From contig NZ_QFZZ01000003.1 of assembly GCF_005233515.1 (NCBI RefSeq), positions 711,259 through 775,258 of the forward strand: a stretch of DNA of 64,000 nucleotides, read 5' to 3'. Every line of letters starts with the position of its first letter. Within the stretch, counting starts at the first letter, position 1. The position numbers and the translations under genes are program-made. Shown here in pieces: positions 1 to 8,423 of the stretch. The notes beneath the pieces are model-generated. The model was not told where the DNA came from and searched no databases. It worked only from the letters and a program-made list of their open reading frames with translations. This stretch comes from Pseudomonas sp. CFBP13508. GTDB lineage: Bacteria; Pseudomonadota; Gammaproteobacteria; Pseudomonadales; Pseudomonadaceae.

Positions 1-1
1 T

Positions 2-997
2 GAGGCCTTCGGTTCCGCATCAAAAGCCATCAGTGCCCCGGCCAGTGCCTGGCGCTCGCTGGGTTTGCCGGCGGCTTGCGCCGAGGCGCGGCGTTGTCCG
101 ACGGTGCGCGACGGCGCCAGCCACGCAATGCGCTGGCTAGAGCGTCCCGATCAACATTTGCTGATGTGGGACCAAGCGGATTACCCGGCGTTGCTGGCGC
201 AAATTGCCGATCCGCCGCCGCTGTTGTTTGTTGCCGGCGATCCTTCGATTCTGGAAAAACCGCAACTGGCGATGGTCGGCAGCCGCCGCGCTTCGCGCCC
301 GGGCATGGATACGGCGGCGGCGTTTTCCCGCAGTCTGGCCGGGGCCGGTTTTGTCATCAACAGTGGTCTGGCGCTGGGCATCGATGCTGCTGCCCACCAG
401 GCTGCTCTGGATGTTGGTGGCTTGACCGTGGGTGTGCTCGGCACGGGGCTGGAAAATTTTTATCCACAACGCAATAAACGCCTGGCTGAGGCAATGATTG
501 CCTCGGGCAGCGCGGTGCTTTCCGAGTTTCCGCTGGACGCCGGGCCGAGCCCGAGCAACTTCCCCCGGCGCAACCGTATCATCAGCGGGTTGTCCCTCGG
601 CGTGCTGGTGGTCGAGGCCAGTGTTGCCAGCGGTTCGTTGATCACCGCGCGGCTGGCAGCCGAACAGGGCCGCGAGGTTTATGCCATTCCGGGCTCGATC
701 CATCACCCCGGCGCGCGCGGTTGTCACCAGTTGATTCGCGACGGGGCGGTGTTGGTGGAGACTATCGAACACATCCTCGAAGCCCTGCGCGGCTGGCAGC
801 AGCCACTGTTATCCACGGCGGCGGCGAAGGCCGATCACCCGTTGCTGGCGCTGCTGCACGCGGCGCCGCACACCAGCGAGGCCTTGGCCGCGAGTTGTGG
901 CTGGGCGTTGCCGAAAGTGCTGGCAACGTTGACCGAGCTGGAAATCGAAGGCCGTGCGGTATGCGAAAACGGTCGCTGGCTGGCGCGGTCGAGCTAG
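2..997 (+). CDS. dprA: DNA processing protein DprA (5' end cut by window)
   Basis: DprA binds single-stranded DNA and loads RecA during natural transformation. The reading frame is open from the first bases of the window, so the start lies upstream; 331 residues are visible against roughly 360 in pseudomonads. The Rossmann-like core is clear, with GSRRAS, SGLALGIDAAAH, GTGLENFYP and the SNFPRRNRIISGLS stretch, followed by AIPGSIHHPGARGCHQLI. The last 60 or so residues look like the winged-helix tail. The first in-frame ATG candidates lie inside conserved sequence and are not the true start. tsaC follows 55 bp downstream on the same strand. The family assignment is secure. Confidence 0.95.
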   Translation, partial: EAFGSASKAISAPASAWRSLGLPAACAEARRCPTVRDGASHAMRWLERPDQHLLMWDQADYPALLAQIADPPPLLFVAGDPSILEKPQLAMVGSRRASRPGMDTAAAFSRSLAGAGFVINSGLALGIDAAAHQAALDVGGLTVGVLGTGLENFYPQRNKRLAEAMIASGSAVLSEFPLDAGPSPSNFPRRNRIISGLSLGVLVVEASVASGSLITARLAAEQGREVYAIPGSIHHPGARGCHQLIRDGAVLVETIEHILEALRGWQQPLLSTAAAKADHPLLALLHAAPHTSEALAASCGWALPKVLATLTELEIEGRAVCENGRWLARSS

Positions 998-1052
998 GTT
1001 TTACGAGGAAGATCGGTAAACTGCGCGAAACCTGTTTGTGGAGAGTTTTTTC

Positions 1053-1610
1053 ATGGTCAACAGTTGGCGTGTGCAACAAGCCGCGCGTGAAGTTCGCGCC
1101 GGCGCAGTGATTGCCTATCCAACCGAAGCCGTCTGGGGGCTGGGTTGCGACCCGTGGAATGAAGACGCGGTGGACCGCTTGCTGGCGATCAAGAATCGCT
1201 CGGTGAGCAAAGGGCTGATCCTGGTCGCCGACAACATCCGCCAGTTCGATTTCCTCTTCGAGGACTTCCCCCAGGACTGGATCGACCGCATGGCCAGTAC
1301 CTGGCCGGGGCCGAACACCTGGCTGGTGCCGCATCAGAACCTGTTGCCGGAATGGGTCACAGGCGTGCATGACACCGTGGCGCTGCGGGTCAGCGATCAC
1401 CCGCAGGTGCGCGATTTGTGCTCGCTGGTCGGGCCGTTGATTTCGACATCGGCCAATCCACAGGGGCGACCGCCAGCACGCACGCGTTTGCGCATCGAGC
1501 AGTATTTCCGTGGTCAGGTCGACCTGGTGCTTGGCGGCAGCCTTGGCGGGCGCAAGAACCCCAGCGTGATCCGCGACCTGGCGAGCGGTGACGTCATTCG
1601 TCCTGACTGA
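1053..1610 (+). CDS. tsaC: L-threonylcarbamoyladenylate synthase (TsaC/YrdC/Sua5 family)
   Basis: TsaC makes threonylcarbamoyl-AMP from threonine, bicarbonate and ATP, the first step of t6A37 modification of ANN-decoding tRNAs, in the cytoplasm. The 185-residue protein has the YrdC fold signatures [14 protein letters not shown] near residue 20, [14 protein letters not shown] near 50 and [10 protein letters not shown] near 137. I chose the ATG at 1053, which reads MVNSWRV, because GTGGAGAG lies about 8 bp before it; a start 15 bp upstream would have no such site. The gene has the single-domain bacterial length. It probably shares a transcript with dprA. The gene order dprA-tsaC is the same in P. 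aeruginosa. Confidence 0.95.
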   Translation: MVNSWRVQQAAREVRAGAVIAYPTEAVWGLGCDPWNEDAVDRLLAIKNRSVSKGLILVADNIRQFDFLFEDFPQDWIDRMASTWPGPNTWLVPHQNLLPEWVTGVHDTVALRVSDHPQVRDLCSLVGPLISTSANPQGRPPARTRLRIEQYFRGQVDLVLGGSLGGRKNPSVIRDLASGDVIRPD

Positions 1611-1631
1611 CACCAATTCTTTTGTGTTCTG

Positions 1632-1670
1632 TGCGCACTCCTCGGCGGTATCGACGAGGAGCTTTGCGCA
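1632..1670 (+). terminator. Possible terminator hairpin after tsaC
   Basis: CTCCTCG at 1638-1644 pairs with CGAGGAG at 1655-1661. TGCGCA at 1632 and 1665 can extend the stem past a 3-base bulge. No long T tract follows, so termination is only suggested. The stretch 1611-1872 holds no gene that I can see. Confidence 0.35.
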
Positions 1671-1872
1671 TGTCTGCAATTATTTCTGCAGCTGTTTAAA
1701 GCCTGTCTGTTGCAATTGTTCTTGCATGCGTCAGACGGATCTTTGAGTCTGAAATATCTGTAAGTTTTCCCACGTGATTATCAGAACGCGTGCAGTGGCG
1801 AGATTTCCAAAAGCATCCATTCTTTCAATGTGCTTGAAGCAACTTCGAAATATTAATGGCTGCGGAGAAGTA

Positions 1873-2541
1873 ATGGATATTACGGATTTACACCTCAAGG
1901 ATTATCTGCAGGGCTTTCAGGAGACACTCAAGAATCAACAGGCCGACTATCGTGTGGCCATTCTTGAGGCAGGATCGGATGCCGGGGAATTTGAACGCTT
2001 CATCAATCGGCAGTTTCGCCTGCGATTGCAGCATTACATGCTCACCTCCAGAGCCCGGGCGCTGGAAACCCGCTTGGCGATCACCTCGCGCAGCACGCAC
2101 TTTCTGTTGTATCAGCGTGATCAGCTTATTGCGGTGCTGCGGGCAACCCCGGCGCCCTTCGAATGGGCTTCACTGGCGCAGCATCATGTGTCTCCCACTG
2201 TGGCATTGGCGCGCCACGTCGAGTTCAGCCGCCTGATCACCCATTCCCAGCAGCACCGGCCGGTGTCGGTCAATGGTCTGCTTGCCACCGCTGCGGAATG
2301 GGCGATTGATCGTGGATATCAGGGAGTCACGGCCTTGTGCAGATCGCCACAGCGGCAACTGTATCAGCGCTTCGGCCTGACCCCGATCGCTTCGCAGGCA
2401 ATGCATATCGAGCAACGTGCCCGTGGCGATTATTGGCTGTTGTCTGCCGAGTGGCGACAAATCCTCATGGCCCTGGATCAGCCGGTAAACATGAACGCGC
2501 ATCAGCCGGAGTATCGTGATGTTTTTAACCGTCAGTATTGA
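1873..2541 (+). CDS. FeeM/LuxI-like N-acyltransferase (GNAT fold), function unknown
   Basis: This 222-residue protein has the look of the GNAT-related acyltransferases that include LuxI and the N-acyl amino acid synthase FeeM. A central HVEFSRLI motif (about 115-122) resembles the LuxI-type E-x-S-R-[FL] element. It is followed by a helix (NGLLATAAEWAIDRG) and RQLYQRFGLTPIASQ near 161-175, which fits the usual acceptor-binding end of such folds. The ATG at 1873 is chosen because GGAGAAG lies 4 bp before it; a longer frame from 1774 has no such site. There is no luxR neighbour and no acyl-carrier gene nearby. The codons and upstream DNA look more AT-rich than those of tsaC and qor, and P. aeruginosa has no gene here as far as I recall, which suggests an accessory gene. 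Substrate unknown. Confidence 0.6.
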   Translation: MDITDLHLKDYLQGFQETLKNQQADYRVAILEAGSDAGEFERFINRQFRLRLQHYMLTSRARALETRLAITSRSTHFLLYQRDQLIAVLRATPAPFEWASLAQHHVSPTVALARHVEFSRLITHSQQHRPVSVNGLLATAAEWAIDRGYQGVTALCRSPQRQLYQRFGLTPIASQAMHIEQRARGDYWLLSAEWRQILMALDQPVNMNAHQPEYRDVFNRQY

Positions 2542-2665
2542 TCCGCCAGTGATTGAAGAGTGGGCTGAGAAATGGCTCGTATATGAATCGAAGAAGTTGC
2601 GCAGGAAGTTTGCCGGTCGCAGGCCTGCGGCGAAGAAACTTCACCGCAAGATGTACTTGATATAG
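2519..2665 (+). CDS. Small basic 48-residue protein overlapping the acyltransferase 3' end (candidate)
   Basis: An ATG at 2519 lies 8 bp after a GGAG in the last codons of the acyltransferase and opens a 48-codon frame ending with TAG at 2663-2665. The two genes overlap by 23 bp, which is compatible with translational coupling. The predicted product starts MFLTVSIDPPVIEEWAEKW and continues with a strongly basic half rich in Lys and Arg (KKLRRKFAGRRPAAKKLHRK). There is no signal peptide and no clear membrane segment. A perfect 12-bp hairpin follows 10 bp after the stop. I recognise no family. Its coding status rests only on the ribosome site, the overlap and the position. Confidence 0.45.
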   Translation: MFLTVSIDPPVIEEWAEKWLVYESKKLRRKFAGRRPAAKKLHRKMYLI

Positions 2666-2675
2666 CCACAAGAAC

Positions 2676-2705
2676 CTCGGCGAACTCATGGAAGAGTTCG
2701 CCGAG
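2676..2705. terminator. Bidirectional hairpin between convergent units
   Basis: CTCGGCGAACTC at 2676-2687 and GAGTTCGCCGAG at 2694-2705 form a perfect 12-bp stem with a 6-base loop. It lies between the end of the small ORF (+) and the end of qor (-). T tracts are weak on both sides. Confidence 0.55.
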
Positions 2706-2720
2706 TATCAACTTGAGGCG

Positions 2721-3698
2721 TTATGGCAGCAGAATTGTGGAACCGGTCGTGCGCCGTGCCGACAGTTCGGTTTGTGCTTTCGCCGCATCCGCCAGTGCAT
2801 GGCGCTGGCTGATGTCGACCTTCAGTTTGCCACTGATGATCATCTCGAACAGCTCGTCGGCCATGCGCTGCAGGTTCTCGGCGTTGTTGGCGTAGGTCGC
2901 CAGCGTAGGCCGGGTGACGTAGAGCGAACCCTTGGCGGCGAGAATGCCCAGATTGACGCCATCTACCGCGCCCGAAGCATTGCCGAAACTCACGACCAGG
3001 CCCCGTGGTGCGACGCTGTCCAGGGATGTGAGCCAAGTGTCCTTGCCGACGCCGTCATACACCACCGGGACTTTCTTGCCGTCAGTCAGCGCCAGCACGC
3101 GCTCGGCAACGTTTTCATGGCTGTAGTCGATGGTCGCCCAGGCGCCGTTCGCCTTGGCCAGTTCTGCTTTTTCCTTCGAGCTGACGGTGCCGATCAGCTT
3201 CACGCCCAGCGCTTTGGTCCATTGGCAGGCCAGCGAGCCGACGCCACCGGCTGCGGCGTGGAACAGAATGGTTTCGCCGCCCTGCAGTTGGTAGGTCTGG
3301 CGCAGCAGGTATTGCACGGTCAGGCCCTTGAGCATGACCCCGGCGGCGGTTTCGAAACTGATTTCATCGGGCAGGTGCACCAGATTGTCCTGCGGCAGCA
3401 CATGCAACTGGCTGTAGGCGCCGAGCGGGCCGCTGCCGTATGCCACGCGATCGCCAACCTTGAACCGGGTGACGTCGCTGCCCACCGCTTCGACCGTGCC
3501 GGCGCCTTCCGAACCCAGGCCGGACGGCAACGCCGGTGGCGCGTAGAGGCCGCTGCGGTAATAGGTGTCGATGAAATTCAGGCCGATCGCCTGGTTGGCC
3601 ACGCGCACCTGATTCGGCCCGGGCGCAGCGGGTTCGTAGTCAACATATTCGAGCACTTCGGGACCGCCGTGGGCGCGGAACTGGATACGCTTTGCCAT
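2721..3698 (-). CDS. qor: NADPH:quinone oxidoreductase (zinc-free MDR family)
   Basis: This 325-residue enzyme of the medium-chain dehydrogenase family should reduce quinones with NADPH in the cytoplasm. The N-terminal catalytic fold begins MAKRIQFRAHGGPEVLEYVD and includes the typical NFIDTYYRSGLY segment. The nucleotide site is AAAGGVGSLACQWTKALG near 148-165. The catalytic zinc ligands of alcohol dehydrogenases are absent, as in the quinone reductase subgroup. A GGAGAG site precedes the ATG at 3698. The gene is divergent from hemF with about 150 bp between them, the same arrangement as in P. aeruginosa. Confidence 0.93.
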   Translation of the reverse strand: MAKRIQFRAHGGPEVLEYVDYEPAAPGPNQVRVANQAIGLNFIDTYYRSGLYAPPALPSGLGSEGAGTVEAVGSDVTRFKVGDRVAYGSGPLGAYSQLHVLPQDNLVHLPDEISFETAAGVMLKGLTVQYLLRQTYQLQGGETILFHAAAGGVGSLACQWTKALGVKLIGTVSSKEKAELAKANGAWATIDYSHENVAERVLALTDGKKVPVVYDGVGKDTWLTSLDSVAPRGLVVSFGNASGAVDGVNLGILAAKGSLYVTRPTLATYANNAENLQRMADELFEMIISGKLKVDISQRHALADAAKAQTELSARRTTGSTILLP

Positions 3699-3752
3699 CT
3701 GCCTGCTCTCCTTGGGTCGTTGCTAAGCCCTCTATCCAACTCCCCTGCTTGA

Positions 3753-4763
<1,011 letters not shown>

Positions 4764-4772
4764 GGACGGGTG

Positions 4773-5594
4773 ATGGATCGTTACGTTGTTTTTGGTAACC
4801 CGATCGGCCACAGCAAGTCGCCGATGATTCACCAGTTGTTCGCCGAACAGACCGGCCAGCGCCTCGACTACAGCACGCTGCTCGCGCCGCTGGATGATTT
4901 TGCCGGCTGCGCCACGGCGTTCTTTCGCGAAGGCCGCGGCGCCAATGTTACGGTGCCGTTCAAGGAAGACGCTTACCGGCTGGCCAACAGCCTGACCGCC
5001 CGCGCGCAGCGCGCCGGTGCAGTGAACACCTTGAGCAAACTGGACGACGGTTCGCTGCTCGGCGACAACACCGATGGCGCAGGACTGGTCCGCGATCTGA
5101 CGGTCAATGCCGGTTTCAGCCTGACCGGCAAGCGCATCCTCTTGCTCGGCGCCGGTGGCGCAGTACGCGGTGCGCTGGAGCCTTTGCTGGCGGAGAAACC
5201 GGCCTCGGTGATCCTCGCCAATCGCACGGTGGACAAGGCGGAACTGCTGGCGGAATTGTTCGGCGATCTGGGGCCGGTGTCGGCCAGTGGTTTCGACTGG
5301 CTGCGCGAGCCGGTGGACGTGATCATCAACGCCACTTCGGCCAGCCTGACCGGCGACGTGCCGCCGATTGCGCCAAGCCTGATCGAGCCGGGCCAGACCT
5401 TGTGCTACGACATGATGTACGGCAAGGAACCGACCGCGTTCTGCCGCTGGGCCACTGAGCACGGCGCGGCGCTGGCGATGGATGGTCTGGGCATGCTTGC
5501 CGAACAGGCGGCCGAGGCGTTCCTGCTGTGGCGCGGCGTACGCCCGGATACCGCGCCGGTACTCGCCGAGCTGCGCCGCCAACTGGCCCTTTAA
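4773..5594 (+). CDS. aroE: Shikimate dehydrogenase (NADP+)
   Basis: AroE reduces 3-dehydroshikimate to shikimate in aromatic amino acid synthesis. The 273-residue protein begins [17 protein letters not shown], with the substrate-binding SKS motif. It has NVTVPFKE with the catalytic lysine near 65, DNTDGAGLV near 101-109, and the NADP site [10 protein letters not shown] followed by ANRT. The ATG at 4773 is preferred over an overlapping GTG at 4770 because family members start MD; TGAGGAC lies upstream. It forms a unit with hemF. Confidence 0.97.
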   Translation: MDRYVVFGNPIGHSKSPMIHQLFAEQTGQRLDYSTLLAPLDDFAGCATAFFREGRGANVTVPFKEDAYRLANSLTARAQRAGAVNTLSKLDDGSLLGDNTDGAGLVRDLTVNAGFSLTGKRILLLGAGGAVRGALEPLLAEKPASVILANRTVDKAELLAELFGDLGPVSASGFDWLREPVDVIINATSASLTGDVPPIAPSLIEPGQTLCYDMMYGKEPTAFCRWATEHGAALAMDGLGMLAEQAAEAFLLWRGVRPDTAPVLAELRRQLAL

Positions 5595-5599
5595 GCGTT

Positions 5600-5648
5600 G
5601 CTCCCACATTGAAATACGATCAATGTGGGAGCGAGCCTGTTCGCGAAT
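5600..5648. repeat. REP half-element with inverted repeat after aroE
   Basis: GCTCCCACATTGA (5600-5612) and TCAATGTGGGAGC (5620-5632) form a 13-bp stem with a 7-base loop, followed by GAGCCTGTTCGCGAA. It is a diverged copy of the GTGGGAGCGAGCCTGCTCGCG family and could also stop transcripts of aroE. Confidence 0.7.
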
Positions 5649-5669
5649 CGCATCACCACCGATATCAGC

Positions 5670-7238
5670 TCAATCCTCAAACCTGATCGGACACTTCTCC
5701 GCCCCCTCCAGCTTCCTCAGTTCCTCCACCACTGGCGGCCGCGCCCGGCGCAAGGTCAGGCTGCGACCCTGGCCCAGCAGCCGTCGCGCTTCCTGATGCA
5801 GCATCTCTACCCCTGAATAATCGATGAAGTTGATCTGCTGTGCCTCGATTACCACCCGCGCGCCATGCAGGCGTTGCAGGCGCACTTGCAGGTAATGGCT
5901 GGCGCCGAAAAAGATCGAACCGCCCACCCGCAGCACATCGTCGTCACCGTCGCGCCAATGCTGCACCCGTGGTTGCGAGGTGCGCTTGAGGTAGAAAAAC
6001 AGCGACGCCAGCACCCCGGCGTAGATCGCCGTCTGCAATTCCAGCAGCAAGGTCGCGAGGCAGGTCAGGGCCATCACCACGAACTCGGCGCGGCTGACCC
6101 GCAGCAAAGCGCGAATGCCCCGGTGGTCGACCAGACCCCAGGCGATCAACAGGATGCTGCCTGCCATGGCGGGGATGGGAATGTGCGCGATCAGCCCCGC
6201 GCCGAACACCGCGAACAGCGCCACCCAGATTGCCGAAAATACCCCGGCCAGCGGCGAGCAGGCACCCGCCTCATAACTCAATCCCGAGCGGGTAAACGAT
6301 CCGGCGGACAGCGACCCGGAAAAGAACGCACCGACGATATTCGACAGACCCTGTGCGCGGACTTCCTGATTGGCGTCGAGCAACTGTTGCGAGCGCGCCG
6401 ATATCGAACGGGCGATCGACAGACTGGTGACCAGCCCGAGCATGCCCACCGCCACGGCGCTCGGCAGCAGGCGCAGGATCAACTCCGGATCCAGCGGCAA
6501 GGCGCTCAGGGGCGGCAGGCGTCCGACGAAAGCGCTGACCAGATGCACGTGACCAAAAATCGCCGGCCAGATCCACACCAGCAGACTGGCCAGCACCAGC
6601 GTGAGCAACAGCGTCGGCCAGCGCGGCAGGAGTTTTTTCAGGGCCACACCGACGATTACCGTGGCGATGCCAAGGATCAGCGAAGGTTTATCCACAGCCC
6701 CCAGATGTCGCAACAGATCCATCAGGCTGGCGAGCGCCGTGGTGTTGGCCGGCAACTCCAGGCCGAGCAAATTGGGCAACTGCCCGATGGCGATGACCAC
6801 CGCAGCACCGAGAGTGAAGCCAAGTACCACCGAATGCGAAACGAAATTCACCAGCGCGCCGAAGCGCAGCAAGCCGAGCAGCCATTGGAAAATCCCGGCG
6901 AGAAAGGTCAGCAGCAGGATCAGGGTGATGTAGTCCTCGGACGCCGGCACCGCGAGCGGGCTCACGCTGGCGTACAACACAATCGAAATCGCCGCTGTCG
7001 GGCCGCAGATCAGATGCCACGACGAACCCCACAGGCAGGCGATCAATACCGGAATGATCGCCGCATACAGGCCGTATTCCGGTGGCAGACCGGCAATCAG
7101 TGCGTAGGCTATCGACTGGGGTAACGCGAGAATCGCACCGCTGAGGCCGACGATCAGGTCCCGCCCGACGCTGGCTCGGGTTTGCCGTGGCAGCCAGCTC
7201 AGGAAAGGAAAAAGTGAATGGCGGCTGGGTAGGGCCAT
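5670..7238 (-). CDS. SulP family inorganic anion permease with STAS domain
   Basis: This 522-residue inner membrane carrier belongs to the SulP (SLC26) family, whose members move sulfate, bicarbonate or related anions. The N-terminal part has the SulP signature with LPQSIAYALIAGLPPEYGLYA near 39-59 and about 10-12 hydrophobic segments. The last 110 residues, with VVIEAQQINFIDYSGVEMLH, are a STAS domain. It lies downstream of betC and the choline-binding gene on the same strand, separated by a repeat element. That position suggests it handles the sulfate released from choline sulfate, or choline sulfate itself; this is inference. The P. aeruginosa equivalent is annotated only as a probable sulfate transporter. 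Confidence 0.9.
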   Translation of the reverse strand: MALPSRHSLFPFLSWLPRQTRASVGRDLIVGLSGAILALPQSIAYALIAGLPPEYGLYAAIIPVLIACLWGSSWHLICGPTAAISIVLYASVSPLAVPASEDYITLILLLTFLAGIFQWLLGLLRFGALVNFVSHSVVLGFTLGAAVVIAIGQLPNLLGLELPANTTALASLMDLLRHLGAVDKPSLILGIATVIVGVALKKLLPRWPTLLLTLVLASLLVWIWPAIFGHVHLVSAFVGRLPPLSALPLDPELILRLLPSAVAVGMLGLVTSLSIARSISARSQQLLDANQEVRAQGLSNIVGAFFSGSLSAGSFTRSGLSYEAGACSPLAGVFSAIWVALFAVFGAGLIAHIPIPAMAGSILLIAWGLVDHRGIRALLRVSRAEFVVMALTCLATLLLELQTAIYAGVLASLFFYLKRTSQPRVQHWRDGDDDVLRVGGSIFFGASHYLQVRLQRLHGARVVIEAQQINFIDYSGVEMLHQEARRLLGQGRSLTLRRARPPVVEELRKLEGAEKCPIRFED

Positions 7239-7292
7239 GGGTCCTCGCGGTTGGGGTTTTGTTCAAGGTTATCAGGGTGTCAGGTGCAAAAG

Positions 7293-7446
7293 CCCCTCAC
7301 CCTAGCCCTCTCCTTGAGGGAGAGGGGACTGACCGAGCTGTTTGTTGAAGATTCACCGACCTGCGATTTCGGCGTTGAACGCAATTCAACAGCGATCGGC
7401 TCCCTTTCCCCCTTGCCCCCTTGGGGAGAGGGCTGGGGTGAGGGGG
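7293..7446. repeat. ~150-bp inverted-repeat element, CCCTCACCC family, copy 1
   Basis: The left end CCCCTCACCCTAGCCCTCTC (7293-7312) and right end GGAGAGGGCTGGGGTGAGGG (7425-7444) are near-perfect inverted repeats. The left arm also carries its own internal stem with GGGAGAGGGG (7318-7327). The interior includes GACTGACCGAGCTGTTTG, which matches the reverse complement of the interior of the copy at 52909-53056. The remaining DNA between the SulP gene and the choline-binding gene shows nothing else. Confidence 0.8.
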
Positions 7447-7486
7447 CAAAAATCTCCAGCCGAACGCTATTCCAGCAACCCTGAGA

Positions 7487-8407
7487 TCAAAGCTTGGCCT
7501 TCACCGCCACCAACGCATCCTTGCCATCCACGGTCTTCACCCCATCCAGCCACTTGTCCAGCACCGCCGGATTCGCCTTGATCCATGCCTTCGCTGCTTC
7601 GGCATTGCTGATTTTCTTGTTCACCACCTCGGCCATGATGCTGTTCTCCATGTCCTGGGTGAACGCCAGATTGGTCAGCAACTTGCCCACATTCGGGCAG
7701 GCCTCGGCGTAGCCCTTGCGGGTCAGAGTGAAGACGTTGCCGGTGTCGCCGAAGTATTTTTCGCCGCCCTTGAGGTAACGCATTTTCAGCTGCACGTTCA
7801 TCGGGTGTGGGGTCCAGCCGAGGAAGGTGACGAATTTCTGTTTCTTCACCGCCCGCGACACTTCGGCGAGCATCGCCTGTTCGCTGGACTCGATCAGCTT
7901 CCACTGACCCATGTTGAAGTCATTCTTCTTGATGATCTCCTGCAACGAAATGTTCGCCGGCGCGCCTGATCCGATGCCGTAGATCTTCTTGTCGAACTTG
8001 TCGGCGAATTTGTTCAGGTCGGCAAAATCATGCACACCCGCCTCCCAGACATAGTCGGGGACGGCGAGGGTGAATTCGGTGCCTTCGAGATTTTTCGCCA
8101 GTTGCGTCACATCACCGGTGGCGACGAACTTGTCGTAGAAGCCCTGCTGCGCCGGCATCCAGTTGCCGAGAAACACGTCAACCTGACCATCCTTCAATCC
8201 GCCAAAGGTGATCGGCACCGCAAGGGTGTCGACCTTGGCCTTGTAGCCCATGCCGTCGAGCAGAAATCCGGTGATGGCATTGGTCGCGGCGATGTCGCTC
8301 CAGCCCGGATCGGCCATTTTCACGGTTTCGCAACTTTGCTCGGCGAAGGCCGAGGCGCTGCTCAATGCGATCAGGCCAACGGTGACAGCTGTGGATAACT
8401 TGCGCAT
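7487..8407 (-). CDS. Choline-binding periplasmic protein of an ABC transporter (ChoX-like)
   Basis: This 306-residue secreted protein begins MRKLSTAVTVGLIALSSASA, a clear Sec signal peptide with cleavage after AFA. The mature part, with CETVKMADPGWSDIAATNAI and the GNWMPAQQ segment, matches the OpuAC/ChoX class that binds choline or betaine through an aromatic box. The ATG at 8407 follows AAGGGGAAG. It sits 16 bp after betC on the same strand, so it is probably the second gene of a betC operon. No permease or ATPase gene lies nearby, so it must share a membrane complex encoded elsewhere. Choline as ligand is inferred from the family and from betC. Confidence 0.88.
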   Translation of the reverse strand: MRKLSTAVTVGLIALSSASAFAEQSCETVKMADPGWSDIAATNAITGFLLDGMGYKAKVDTLAVPITFGGLKDGQVDVFLGNWMPAQQGFYDKFVATGDVTQLAKNLEGTEFTLAVPDYVWEAGVHDFADLNKFADKFDKKIYGIGSGAPANISLQEIIKKNDFNMGQWKLIESSEQAMLAEVSRAVKKQKFVTFLGWTPHPMNVQLKMRYLKGGEKYFGDTGNVFTLTRKGYAEACPNVGKLLTNLAFTQDMENSIMAEVVNKKISNAEAAKAWIKANPAVLDKWLDGVKTVDGKDALVAVKAKL

Positions 8408-8423
8408 GGACTTCCCCTTAACG

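Noticed and set aside
1611..1872. Lux box upstream of the acyltransferase
   Set aside because: No ~20-bp dyad of the ACCTGCC-type was found; only short unrelated palindromes such as CTGCA...TGCAG.
5865..7124. 419-codon frame opposite the SulP gene
   Set aside because: It is rich in Gln, Arg and His with no domain; the minus-strand frame has clear SulP and STAS signatures.
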